Assembly: GCA_963827085.1 (NCBI GenBank)
Contig: CAWGZY010000003.1
Span: 434,001-498,000, forward strand
DNA: 64,000 bases
From: JAGVPT01 sp963827085
GTDB lineage: Bacteria; Bacteroidota; Ignavibacteria; UBA10030; UBA8401
Direction: 5' to 3'
The position numbers and the translations under genes are program-made. Below the pieces are notes generated by a model. It did not search any database and was not told the DNA's origin. It was given only the letters and a program-made list of their open reading frames with translations. Within the stretch, counting starts at the first letter, position 1. Each line of letters starts with the position of its first letter. Shown here one piece after another: positions 7,675-15,714 of this stretch.

Positions 7675-8232
7675 TCACACACGCTCGTCGACAAAATCGC
7701 GTTCGTCCGAACGAACGACGAGTACGGGGCACGGCGCTTTGCGGACAATCTTTTCCGCCGTGCTGCCGAAGAGAACATGCTCGACACCGGAGTGCCCGTG
7801 CGTCGCAACGATGATGAGCTCGATCTTTTCATCCTTGGCAAATGAAACAACTTCGACGAACGGCAAACCGACCTTCACAAACGCTTCCGACGGGACAACA
7901 CCTTTGATCTCATTCTTGATCAATTCTTGAAGTTCCTGTTCTCCTTTCGTCCGCAATTCATTCTCGACGTTCGGCATGCCGATCTGTCCGAAGCTGAAAT
8001 CAGCCGGGTAGATCGTCGGCTCGACGACATAGAGTAAATAGATCCTCGCGTTGAACTGCCGCGCAAACGGGACGGCGTAGTGAAGCGCTTTTTTCGAATA
8101 ATCGGAGAAATCGATTGGAACGAGAATTTTGCTGAGGACAATCGGTGAAGACGGATGTACAGGTTTCTTTTCGCTGGCGGGCTTTCTTTTTGGCTGAACA
8201 TTTTTTTTCTTCTGTGCTATTTTCCTTTTCAT
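7675..8232 (-). CDS. Universal stress protein (UspA family)
   Basis: A single USP domain starts at about residue 35 (ILVPIDFSDYSKKALHYA). The C-terminal nucleotide-binding signature G-x2-G-x9-G-S/T is present as GHSGVEHVLFGSTAEKIVR, so it probably binds ATP. A 30-residue lysine/proline-rich N-terminal extension precedes the domain. The ATG is at 8232. The gene lies 16 bases after the cyclic-nucleotide-binding protein and is probably cotranscribed with it. The physiological role is not inferable. Confidence 0.88.
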   Translation of the reverse strand: MKRKIAQKKKNVQPKRKPASEKKPVHPSSPIVLSKILVPIDFSDYSKKALHYAVPFARQFNARIYLLYVVEPTIYPADFSFGQIGMPNVENELRTKGEQELQELIKNEIKGVVPSEAFVKVGLPFVEVVSFAKDEKIELIIVATHGHSGVEHVLFGSTAEKIVRKAPCPVLVVRSDERDFVDERV

Positions 8233-8248
8233 GCCGGCCTCCGGATCT

Positions 8249-8806
8249 TTATGAGGATTTCAATGCATCGAGTTCTGCGCGTACTGTGGAGAGTTCCTGG
8301 TTTGCGTGCCGCAGCCGCTCTCCGATCATCCCGGCGACTTTCAGCACGATTTTTAAGCCGGTGCCGGGCGTTTTTTCCATAATTTCAAATAAATCCAGGC
8401 GGAAAAATCCAATTAAATTCGTATCCGTCAGGGCGATAACCGACGCTGAGCGGGGCGACTCATCGAGCAACGACAACTCGCCGAAAAAATCCCCGTCCTT
8501 CAACACCGCCAACTCCTTTTTCGTCCCGTCCGTACCGAGAAGAATGACGGACACTTCCCCCTGTTCGACAACGTACATCCCCAACCCTGGATCGTTTTGA
8601 AAACAGACATATTCGCCGGCAACATACTGGCGGCGATGAACGATTCCTGCAACCTGGCGAAGCTCGCGCGCTTTCAAACCCTCAAACACCGGTATCTTTA
8701 ACAACATCTCTTCGACGGTTGTCGGTTTCCGTTTTATGCGGAAAACATTCTTCCACTCCAAACTTTCAGATTTCTGGACAATCTTTCGGAATCGTTCTAT
8801 GGCCAC
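8249..8806 (-). CDS. Cyclic-nucleotide-binding domain protein without DNA-binding domain
   Basis: A 185-residue protein with one cNMP-binding domain: entry IPVFEGLKARELRQVAGIVH, then the phosphate-binding cassette GDFFGELSLLDESPRSASV (conserved Gly-Glu and Arg). After the domain comes a short helical, probably coiled-coil tail (ERLRHANQELSTVRAEL) instead of a helix-turn-helix, so it is not a CRP-type regulator. It probably senses cAMP/cGMP and works with a partner. The GTG at 8806 is chosen because AAGGAAGG lies six bases upstream. It precedes the universal stress gene. Confidence 0.82.
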   Translation of the reverse strand: MAIERFRKIVQKSESLEWKNVFRIKRKPTTVEEMLLKIPVFEGLKARELRQVAGIVHRRQYVAGEYVCFQNDPGLGMYVVEQGEVSVILLGTDGTKKELAVLKDGDFFGELSLLDESPRSASVIALTDTNLIGFFRLDLFEIMEKTPGTGLKIVLKVAGMIGERLRHANQELSTVRAELDALKSS

Positions 8807-8923
8807 GGTAAGCCTTCCTTTGCCCAAGCGGGCCGATGAGGGGGCACGGTTGATGGTAAACAATTGTACGACTTGAGGAATCTATAATCAACATGGTTAT
8901 GAATGCTGAATAAAAAGCCGCAT

Positions 8924-9844
8924 CTACTTGACGAAGTTGAGCCAGCCATGGGGATCTCTTCCCCCTTCCACCACGTTCATGAATCGCTTTTGGAGTTCTC
9001 GGGTTATGGGTCCCGGTTTTCCCTGCCCTACCGTCATGCGGTCGATGGATCTGATCGGCGTTATCTCCGCTGCCGTCCCGGAGAAAAATACTTCGTCGGC
9101 GATATAGAGCATCTCCCGAGGAATATGCGATTCCGCGATTGGAATTCCCGCATCCTTAGCGAGTGTGATTACCGATGAACGTGTGATACCCGGGAGCAGC
9201 GCATCGATAAGAGGCGGGGTAACAATAGAACTATCCCGCACAACAAAAATGTTTTCTCCGCTTCCCTCGCTGATTTGCCCATGGGTGTCGAGTGCAATCC
9301 CTTCGGCGTAGCCGTCGGCCAGAGCCTCGAGTTTGATGAGCTGCGAGTTCATGTAATTCGCTCCGGTCTTCGCCATCGTCGGAAGCGTATTTGCCGCCGG
9401 GCGCGCCCACGACGCCACGCGCACGTCAATGCCTTTGTCAAGAGCATCCGCACCGAGATACTTTCCCCACTCCCACACAACAATGCTGACGTCGATCGGA
9501 CAGCCGACAGGGCTCACACCGACGTCACCGTATCCTCTGTACACAACGGGACGGATATAGCACGCCTTCAATTTATTTGCCTTGATCGTCTCTTTGATCG
9601 CAGCCTCGATCTCCTTTTTTGTGTAAGGAATTTCTGCGCGATATATTCTTGCGGAATCGAACAGCCGATCGATGTGCTTATCCAGGCGGAAAATTGCCGA
9701 GCCTTTTTTAGTCTCGTAACAGCGAATACCCTCGAACCAACTGCTGCCGTAATGAACGACATGCGACATCACGTGGATCGTTGCGTCGTCCCAATTGACA
9801 AGTTTTCCGTTCATCCATATTTTATCAACTTTTTTCACTGCCAT
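8924..9844 (-). CDS. ilvE: Branched-chain amino acid aminotransferase
   Basis: PLP fold-type IV aminotransferase of 306 residues that interconverts Val, Leu and Ile with their 2-oxo acids. Family features: WMNGKLVNWDDATIHVMSH near the N-terminus, GSSWFEGIRCYET, the RPVVYRGYGDVGV strand, KTGANYMNSQLIKLEA with the PLP lysine, EGSGENIFVVRD and GITRSSVITLA. The ATG is at 9844. It lies downstream of the GNAT gene, with a 135-base gap holding a hairpin. Branched 2-oxo acids also prime iso-fatty acids, but a link to the nearby sphingolipid genes is only suggestive. Confidence 0.93.
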   Translation of the reverse strand: MAVKKVDKIWMNGKLVNWDDATIHVMSHVVHYGSSWFEGIRCYETKKGSAIFRLDKHIDRLFDSARIYRAEIPYTKKEIEAAIKETIKANKLKACYIRPVVYRGYGDVGVSPVGCPIDVSIVVWEWGKYLGADALDKGIDVRVASWARPAANTLPTMAKTGANYMNSQLIKLEALADGYAEGIALDTHGQISEGSGENIFVVRDSSIVTPPLIDALLPGITRSSVITLAKDAGIPIAESHIPREMLYIADEVFFSGTAAEITPIRSIDRMTVGQGKPGPITRELQKRFMNVVEGGRDPHGWLNFVK

Positions 9845-9909
9845 GGCGTTTGTCCTGTGTTTAGAATTCTCGATACGCGTGAGAGGTTAGAAGTAAGGCT
9901 GCTTTATGA

Positions 9910-9932
9910 GAACATGGTTCAGCTCCATGTTC
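9910..9932. repeat. Hairpin between ilvE and the GNAT gene
   Basis: Arms GAACATGG and CCATGTTC with a seven-base loop. No T-run follows on either strand, so a simple intrinsic terminator is unlikely. The gap continues with CTTTTAACTTT-like low-complexity words. Confidence 0.45.
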
Positions 9933-9979
9933 CTCATCTCACCTTTGACTATTCACTTCTCACTTTTAACTTTCTTTTA

Positions 9980-11098
9980 TTAAACTCCCATTTCGTAAAT
10001 CCTGTACGTCTTGTAACGTTTTCCGCTCATCATTTCTGCGGCACGGTTCATCATGATATTGTCTTCGAGCACCCAACTTGCTTCACCGTATTTATAGCCG
10101 AGCTTCTTTGCCCTCACGGCAGTCTCATAAAACAACACGCCCGCGGCGCCCGTCCTTTGCTGTTCAGGAATAACTCCGAGAACGATAATACGGACCAGAT
10201 CGATAAGCTTCTTCTTTGTGTACAGATGGTATAGGCCGGTCAACAATCCTCCGCTCTTATTATACTTCAACGGAACGTTGATGTCGGGAAGTGAGAGAGC
10301 AAAACCGATCGGCTTCCCTTTTGCCTCAGCCATAATGATCAAATCGGGGACAACCACCGGCTTTAAATCCGCGGCGAGAGCATCGAATTCCGCATCGGTC
10401 ATCGGCACGGCGCCCCAATTTTTCGACCACGCTTTGTTATACATCACCTTGATCCGGTCGACTTCTTCTTTGAAATGTTTCATATCGACAGACCGGAATG
10501 TCAATCCCTCTCGCTGCTTCACGAGTTCGTTGAACCGGACGAAGCGTTCGGAATACACGGTATCCTGATCAAGAAGATACGCATACAGGTCTTTCAGTTT
10601 CTTGAAGCCGTATTTCTCGAACAGCGTCGCATAATAAGGGGGATTGTACGTCATCAAAACAACCGGACTTCGGTCAAAGCCTTCGACGAGCAAACCATAC
10701 TCATCATTGACCGACGGATTTGCCGGCCCGCGCATGGCTGTGACACCTTTCGACTGCAAATACTTTTTTGCGGCATCGAACAAAGCATTCGCAACCGCCT
10801 GGTCATTGATGGACTCATAGAATCCGAAGAAACCGATGTTCTCGTTGTGCTCTTTGTTGTGGTTATGGTTGATAATGGCACCGATGCGCCCCACCACTTT
10901 GCCATTCCGCTCGGCAAGAAAGAGTTCCATATCGGAGTGTGCATAGAACGGATTTTTTTTTCTGTCGATTAATTTTTCCCTGTCCATCATTAACGGCGGA
11001 ACCCACAGCGGGTCGTTCGCATAAATATCCCATAAGAACCGAATAAACTTTTTCTCGTCGCTTTTTGAACGAACGGGCAGGACGGAAATGTTCTCCAT
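9980..11098 (-). CDS. Tandem GNAT-fold acyltransferase, candidate bacterial ceramide synthase
   Basis: A 372-residue protein that reads as two GNAT folds. The N-terminal one (about 1-185) has FLAERNGKVVGRIGAIIN and ends YNPPYYATLFEKYGFKKLKD. The C-terminal one (about 200-372) has the acyl-CoA pyrophosphate loop VIPEQQRTGAAGVLFYE and the closing EASWVLEDNIMMNRAAEMM. The gene is next to serine palmitoyltransferase on the same strand. In Caulobacter the ceramide synthase bCerS is a GNAT-like protein from a similar neighbourhood, so N-acylation of a sphingoid base is my inference, not shown by motifs. A terminator-like hairpin separates it from the upstream gene. The ATG is at 11098. Confidence 0.6.
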   Translation of the reverse strand: MENISVLPVRSKSDEKKFIRFLWDIYANDPLWVPPLMMDREKLIDRKKNPFYAHSDMELFLAERNGKVVGRIGAIINHNHNKEHNENIGFFGFYESINDQAVANALFDAAKKYLQSKGVTAMRGPANPSVNDEYGLLVEGFDRSPVVLMTYNPPYYATLFEKYGFKKLKDLYAYLLDQDTVYSERFVRFNELVKQREGLTFRSVDMKHFKEEVDRIKVMYNKAWSKNWGAVPMTDAEFDALAADLKPVVVPDLIIMAEAKGKPIGFALSLPDINVPLKYNKSGGLLTGLYHLYTKKKLIDLVRIIVLGVIPEQQRTGAAGVLFYETAVRAKKLGYKYGEASWVLEDNIMMNRAAEMMSGKRYKTYRIYEMGV

Positions 11099-11118
11099 GA
11101 AGGTACTCCCTTATTATT

Positions 11119-11157
11119 AAAAAGCCACGCGAAGGTCTTAACCCGGCATGGCTTTTT
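11119..11157 (-). terminator. Intrinsic terminator between serine palmitoyltransferase and the GNAT gene
   Basis: Arms AAAAAGCCATGC and GCGTGGCTTTTT (minus strand) with a 15-base loop, followed by TTTTTAATAATAA. It is strong enough to end or attenuate transcription from the SPT gene, and nearly symmetric, so it may work both ways. Confidence 0.7.
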
Positions 11158-11179
11158 CTAAATTTTGAAAAAGGATTGT

Positions 11180-12376
11180 TTAGCTAATCACGCCGAGCTT
11201 TTTCCCGATAATGCCAAAAATTTCTAGAATTTTATCGAGATGCTTATCTTCATGCGTCGCCATGTAACTTGTCCTCAACATTTCCAATCCCGGCGGCACG
11301 CCCGGCCGTACGAATGCATTGACGAAAACGCCCGCATCGTACAACTCGCGCCAGAAGACGAGCGTCTTATCCGTCTCACCGATGATCACTGGAACAATCG
11401 CCGAATCATGTCCGTCGATAATTTTAAAGCCCATCGACCGAAATCCGTTCCGCATTTTTGTGGCATTGTGATTAAGCTTCGCGATACGTTCCGGTTCGGC
11501 TTCCAGAATAACCAACGCGGCCAGTGCGGCAGCAACGGATGCCGGCGTCGGACTTGCGCTGAAAATTAACGCCGGGGCAAAATGTTTCATGTAATTAATG
11601 ACGGATCGCTTCCCGCAGACAAAACCGCCAAGCGACGCAAATGTTTTGCTGAACGTTCCCATGGTCAAATCGACATCGGCTTCAAGATTGAAATAGCTCG
11701 CCGTGCCGCGGCCCCCTTTCCCGATCACTCCCGTTGAATGAGCGTCGTCGATCAAGATACGTGCGTTATATTTCTTTGCGACTGCAACAAGCGCTGGAAG
11801 GTCAACAATTTCGCCCGACGTGCTGAACACACCGTCCGACACGATCAGCTTTCCCGCGTCGAGCGGAAGATTAGAAAGTACTACTCCAAGATGTTTCATA
11901 TCGTTATGCTTGTACCGGGCAACATCTGCTGTCATCCCCAGCGCAATCATGTTGCCGGCGACAATACACGCATGATTGTCCTTATCCGACACAACATATT
12001 CCCCGCGCTGCACGAGCGTCGGGATAATTCCCTGGGCGGTCTGAAAACCCGTGCTGAAGAGGAGGCAGTCTTCGCTCCCGAGAAACTTTGCCAGGCGGCC
12101 TTCCAGTTCGATATGGAGGTCTAGCGTACCGGTAAGATAGCGGGAACCGGAACAGCCGGTACCATACTTGCGAATGGCTGCTATGGCTGCTTCCTTTACC
12201 TTGGGATGAGCGGTAAGACCAAGGTAGTTATTTGAACCGGCCATAATGACCTGCCGTCCTTCCATCTGGACGACGGGTCCTTCATTCGCTTGAATAGGCC
12301 GAAAATATGGGTAGTAACCTTTTTGTTTAACGTCATCAGCAAGAGTAAAATTTGAACACTTATCAAATAGATCCAA
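11180..12376 (-). CDS. spt: Serine palmitoyltransferase (alpha-oxoamine synthase family)
   Basis: PLP enzyme that condenses L-serine with a fatty acyl-CoA to 3-ketosphinganine, the first step of sphingolipid synthesis. It has 398 residues. Key positions: His135 (stacks on PLP), Asp210 and His213 in ILIDDAHSTG, and the Schiff-base Lys244 in GTFSKTFASLGGF. The N-terminal GYYPYFRPI and GSNNYLGLT stretches, and the YKHNDM motif, match Bacteroides/Sphingobacterium SPT better than biotin-pathway KbL/BioF enzymes. The start is a TTG at 12376 with AAGGAG five bases upstream; no ATG fits. The promoter is at 12479-12507. Confidence 0.87.
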   Translation of the reverse strand: MDLFDKCSNFTLADDVKQKGYYPYFRPIQANEGPVVQMEGRQVIMAGSNNYLGLTAHPKVKEAAIAAIRKYGTGCSGSRYLTGTLDLHIELEGRLAKFLGSEDCLLFSTGFQTAQGIIPTLVQRGEYVVSDKDNHACIVAGNMIALGMTADVARYKHNDMKHLGVVLSNLPLDAGKLIVSDGVFSTSGEIVDLPALVAVAKKYNARILIDDAHSTGVIGKGGRGTASYFNLEADVDLTMGTFSKTFASLGGFVCGKRSVINYMKHFAPALIFSASPTPASVAAALAALVILEAEPERIAKLNHNATKMRNGFRSMGFKIIDGHDSAIVPVIIGETDKTLVFWRELYDAGVFVNAFVRPGVPPGLEMLRTSYMATHEDKHLDKILEIFGIIGKKLGVIS

Positions 12377-12439
12377 GATGTCTCCTTGTCAAAGAAAATG
12401 TCCGCCAACACAAAAGTATCCGTCCGCAACGCCACAATC

Positions 12440-12473
12440 CACCTTTAATAAGCTTCGTTGATTATTAAAAGTG
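12440..12473. promoter_or_regulatory. 12-bp inverted repeat at the SPT transcription start
   Basis: Arms CACCTTTAATAA (12440-12451) and TTATTAAAAGTG (12462-12473) match at 11 of 12 positions around a 10-base spacer. It sits immediately downstream of the predicted -10 box of the SPT promoter, as expected of an operator or a leader hairpin. Confidence 0.5.
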
Positions 12474-12478
12474 TTTTT

Positions 12479-12507
12479 AATATACTCTATCGTCAAAAAA
12501 AAGTCAA
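12479..12507 (-). promoter_or_regulatory. Sigma-70-type promoter of the SPT gene
   Basis: On the minus strand TTGACT (12507-12502), 17 bases, TATATT (12484-12479). The transcription start would be near 12472, giving a leader of about 95 bases before the TTG start at 12376. Confidence 0.6.
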
Positions 12508-12551
12508 CCGAAAGAAAATATGGGTAATGTTACGCTTTAAAAGTAAAAGTC

Positions 12552-12609
12552 ATTCCGGCGAAAGCCGGAATCCAGTTTATTTGCCCTAGATGCCAGCTTT
12601 CGCTGGCAT
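12552..12609. repeat. Pair of REP-like hairpins
   Basis: The first hairpin has arms ATTCCGGC/GCCGGAAT with a GAAA loop (12552-12571). The second has arms ATGCCAGC/GCTGGCAT with a TTTC loop (12590-12609). Two perfect 8-bp stems 18 bases apart, in the divergent gap between SPT and the reductase, resemble REP/BIME elements. Words like these recur in many bacterial genomes. Confidence 0.7.
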
Positions 12610-12657
12610 GACAGCCCTTTTTTTGTCTAGATTTTCAAACTGTAACACTATCAAAAT

Positions 12658-13647
12658 ATGATTTCACGCACGGCATTTGTCACAGGGGGAACGGGTTTCA
12701 TCGGCAGCCATCTTGTCGAGCGTCTCCTGTCACGGGGATACACGGTTCGCTGCTTGATCCGCAACGATAAAAAGAAAGGGTATTTGGAAAATCTCCCGGT
12801 AGAGTTTTTTGTCGGAGATCTCTTTTCTACGAACATACTCGAAAAGGGAATTTCCGGTGTCGACTGCGTCTACCATGTTGCGGGCGTTGTGGGGTCGAGG
12901 AACAAGGAAGGCTTCTACAGGCAAAACAGAGACGGCACAAAAAACGTGGTGGAGATTACTTCGCGTGTAAATCCACATCTCAAGAAATTCATTTTCGTCA
13001 GCAGCGGCGCAGCTGTCGGCCCTGGGAACGCTTCATCAATGGTCAATGAAACCACTCCATACCATCCTATTACCACCTACGGAAAAAGCAAGATGGAAGC
13101 CGAATTGGAAGTTCTGAAATTTAAAGACTCGCTTCCGATCACGATCGTCCGTCCGACTGCCGTCTACGGACCGCGAGATCCTGCAACATTCGACTACTTC
13201 AATACGATAAACAAGGGCCTGGAACCGCTCGTTGGGTTCAAAGACAAATTAGTGAGTTTGGTGCATTCCACAGATCTTGTTTCGGGGATTATGCTCGCCG
13301 GTGAAAGCGATATATCGGCGGGACAAACGTATTTTTTGGGGAGTGATCGCGCCTATACTTGGCGTGAAATCGGTGATGCAACAAAGCAAGTCATGGGTAA
13401 AAACGCTTTCCGTGTTCGACTTCCGGAGCCATTGGTGTATGCAGTGGCAGTCATTGCAGGATTCTTCTCGTCATTCAGTGAAAAGCCGTCGGTCCTGAAT
13501 TTCGAAAAAGGCCGCGACATGGTTCAGGACTATTGGACGTTTGATTCAAGGAAGGCCAAACATGATCTTGGATATAACCCGGTCGTTACTCTTTCCGAAG
13601 GGATACGAGAAACCGTAGAGTGGTACAAAAAGAACGGGTGGATGTAA
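12658..13647 (+). CDS. NAD-dependent epimerase/dehydratase (extended SDR), candidate ceramide reductase
   Basis: Extended short-chain dehydrogenase of 329 residues. It has the Rossmann signature TGGTGFIGSHLVERLL, VYHVAGVVGSRNKEGF, the catalytic Ser in FVSSGAAVG, Tyr-x3-Lys in TYGKSKMEAE, and VRPTAVYGPRDP. Relatives include sugar epimerases and dihydroflavonol-reductase-like enzymes. Caulobacter CerR, which reduces the oxo group in ceramide synthesis, belongs to this broad group and lies near its SPT gene. Here it is divergent from SPT, so a ceramide role is plausible, and a nucleotide-sugar role linked to the downstream sugar transferase is the main alternative. The ATG is at 12658. Confidence 0.75.
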   Translation: MISRTAFVTGGTGFIGSHLVERLLSRGYTVRCLIRNDKKKGYLENLPVEFFVGDLFSTNILEKGISGVDCVYHVAGVVGSRNKEGFYRQNRDGTKNVVEITSRVNPHLKKFIFVSSGAAVGPGNASSMVNETTPYHPITTYGKSKMEAELEVLKFKDSLPITIVRPTAVYGPRDPATFDYFNTINKGLEPLVGFKDKLVSLVHSTDLVSGIMLAGESDISAGQTYFLGSDRAYTWREIGDATKQVMGKNAFRVRLPEPLVYAVAVIAGFFSSFSEKPSVLNFEKGRDMVQDYWTFDSRKAKHDLGYNPVVTLSEGIRETVEWYKKNGWM

Positions 13648-13656
13648 TCTCATAGA

Positions 13657-13720
13657 CAGCAGTTGTCGGACACTTTTTCCGAAAAATCATGGAATGGTGA
13701 AAAGAAGGTGTCCGCCAGCT
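13657..13720. repeat. Imperfect inverted repeat of the GTGTCGGACAC family
   Basis: The left arm contains AGTTGTCGGACACTTTTTC and the right arm GAAAAGAAGGTGTCCG, with a short centre. It shares its core with the perfect palindrome at 1443-1461. Confidence 0.55.
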
Positions 13721-13813
13721 GACCAATGAATAGCTCTACGATGGCCGCCGCTTCTTGATCCCCTCCCCGATTTTCGATATATTTATCCAGTCTGAAACCA
13801 GCCACAGCCACCA

Positions 13814-15233
13814 ATGTCGAACCAGCGCCGCAACGATTTTCTCATTCCGCTTCTCGCCGTCATCTCAGACGCTGCCGCCATTGAAGCTGCGTTTCTTTTA
13901 TCGGTACTGGCTTCGTTTTTTTTCTCCTCTCACATCGACGTTCGAGGTGACACTCGGCATCCCGCCTCTTTCCACGTATGCGAACAGTTCGCTCATCTTT
14001 ATCCCGGTATGGCTGATGGTCTTTCAGTCGCGCAGGCTGTACGGAGCCCGCCGTAATTCACACCTGAGCGACGAGTTCTTTGCGATTGTCCGGCTGGTTA
14101 CCATCGGGCTGCTCATCGTTATGAGTGCGACGTTCTTCTACCGGGGCTTTTCATTTTCGCGCGGTGTATTCATCCTTTTATGGGGAACCTCTATCGCAAC
14201 GATAACGACCGGCAGGTTCTTCATTATGGAGTTTGAGAAGCTCCTCTATCGGCGCGGAAAAGAGTTGAAAACCGTAGCCATCGTCGGTTCCAACGACGCT
14301 GCCGATGAAATTTTTTCCGTTCTCACTTCCCATTCCTCCCTCGGGTACGAAGTTGTAGGATATTATGCGGATTCACCGGCTGTCTCGACGTCAAGACTTT
14401 CCGCGGCAAAATATCTCGGCTCTATTAAAGAATTACCGAACGGTATTACGACATACCGCCTCCAGGCAGCACTGATCGCGCTGTCGTACAAAGAACACCC
14501 CCAGCTTTTGGAAATGATCCGCGACGCCGAAGGGTTGAACGTTGAATTGATGATGGTACCCGACATGCTGGACATGATGACAAGCCGCGTCCGCATTCAA
14601 GATATAGAAGGCATACCGTTCATCAAGATTAAAGAAATACCGCTCTCCACCTGGAACCGCATCAGCAAGCGCGCATTCGACGTTATTTTCTCATCGCTTA
14701 TTCTTCTGCTCACTCTGCCGTTCACTCTGGTTCTTGCCGCCATCATTAAGTTGACATCCAGCGGTCCGATTTTTTTCGTCCAAGAAAGAATAAGCCTGGA
14801 CGGCAAGCCATTTTTTGTCATCAAGTTCAGGACGATGCATACCGACGCGGAAGTTTCCACCGGGCCTATCCGCGCAAAAAAAGGAGACGCGCGCGCGACA
14901 GCAATCGGAAGGATTCTCCGCCGGACAAGTTTGGACGAGCTTCCTCAACTGTGGAATGTTCTGACCGGACAAATGAGCATCGTCGGACCTAGGCCCGAGC
15001 GGCCGTTCTTCGTCGAACAATTCAAAGGGAAAATCCCACGCTATCTCGAACGCCATCGCGTGAAAACCGGCATGACAGGGTGGGCGCAAGTCAACGGCCT
15101 TCGCGGCGATGCACCGATCGATGAACGGACAAAATACGACATCTATTACGTCGAGAATTGGTCCCTTGTTTTCGATATGAAAATTATCTTAAAAACAATA
15201 CGAGCAGTCATTTTTGGGAAGGATGCTTACTGA
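13814..15233 (+). pseudogene. Polyprenyl-phosphate sugar-1-phosphate transferase with a +1 frameshift near its start
   Basis: Inner-membrane enzyme that starts an exopolysaccharide or O-antigen chain by moving a sugar phosphate to undecaprenyl phosphate. Four N-terminal helices are followed by a CoA-binding-like domain (VAIVGSNDAADEIF) and a C-terminal Bac_transf domain with KRAFDVIFSSL, KFRTMHTDAE, RRTSLDELPQLWNVLTGQMS, VGPRPE and KTGMTGWAQVNG. The natural start is ATG 13814 (MSNQRRNDFLIPLLAVISD), but after codon 30 (TCG at 13901) an extra G, one of the two at 13903/13904, shifts the frame. The rest reads on from YWLRFFSPLTS in the next frame. The upstream extension of that frame to 13755 does not look like protein. 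It is either a recent mutation or a base-calling error; the rest is intact. Confidence 0.8.
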
Positions 15234-15259
15234 ACCCATTATGGCAACGCGCATATTCG

Positions 15260-15416
15260 AGTGCCATTTCTCAAAACAAATATTGTATTTTTCAATAACT
15301 AGTTCACCGCAAAGGGCGCTAAGGACGCAAAAATTTCTAACTTTTTTAAAAAACTCTTTGCGACCTTAGCGTCCTCTGCGGTTAGAAAACAAGATTTAAT
15401 ATTAGAAACTGCACTA
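15260..15416. repeat. MITE-like dispersed element, copy 1
   Basis: Outer ends read AGTGCCATTTC and, inverted, AGTGCAGTTTC. Inner long arms are CACCGCAAAGGGCGCTAAGG and, inverted, ACCGCAGAGGACGCTAAGG. A second copy with the same ends and arms lies at 29331-29489, and a related arm pair is at 46397-46510. It has no coding capacity. Confidence 0.75.
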
Positions 15417-15423
15417 GAACATT

Positions 15424-15714
15424 ATGATCACACTTTTCGTTTTCTATATTCACACTGTCGCCGCGGTGTATGCCTTTACGAACCAGTACCAGGAAGAAGG
15501 ACAAGGAGCGGGAGCGCTTGCAGTTGCCTTTATGGGAATTGTGTTTTCCGTCGGATGGAGCATCAGCACTTTTATACTGAAATTCCTTATGAATGAAAAA
15601 GGATTCGGGATATACTTCGACAGGGATGCACTCTCGCTTACCATCCTGACAGCCGGCGAAGCAATATTCTACTATTTATATTTGAAGGGGATGAAAAAGA
15701 AAGGATCTACTTGA
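15424..15714 (+). CDS. Small membrane protein of unknown function
   Basis: A 96-residue protein with about three membrane segments (residues 2-18, 28-52 and 69-89), a short acidic loop after the first (NQYQEEGQGAG) and a basic C-terminus (KGMKKKGST). The ATG is at 15424, eight bases after the end of the repeat element. Its last eight bases overlap the 3' end of the convergent tonB gene. I do not recognise a domain. Confidence 0.65.
   Translation: MITLFVFYIHTVAAVYAFTNQYQEEGQGAGALAVAFMGIVFSVGWSISTFILKFLMNEKGFGIYFDRDALSLTILTAGEAIFYYLYLKGMKKKGST

Noticed and set aside
9275..10234. Plus-strand open frame of 319 codons opposite ilvE
   Set aside because: Antisense to a clear aminotransferase and no protein-like features.
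13755..13904. Upstream in-frame start for the sugar transferase
   Set aside because: The first 50 residues are Ser/Phe/Pro-rich and not a membrane N-terminus; the true N-terminus is in the neighbouring frame from 13814.
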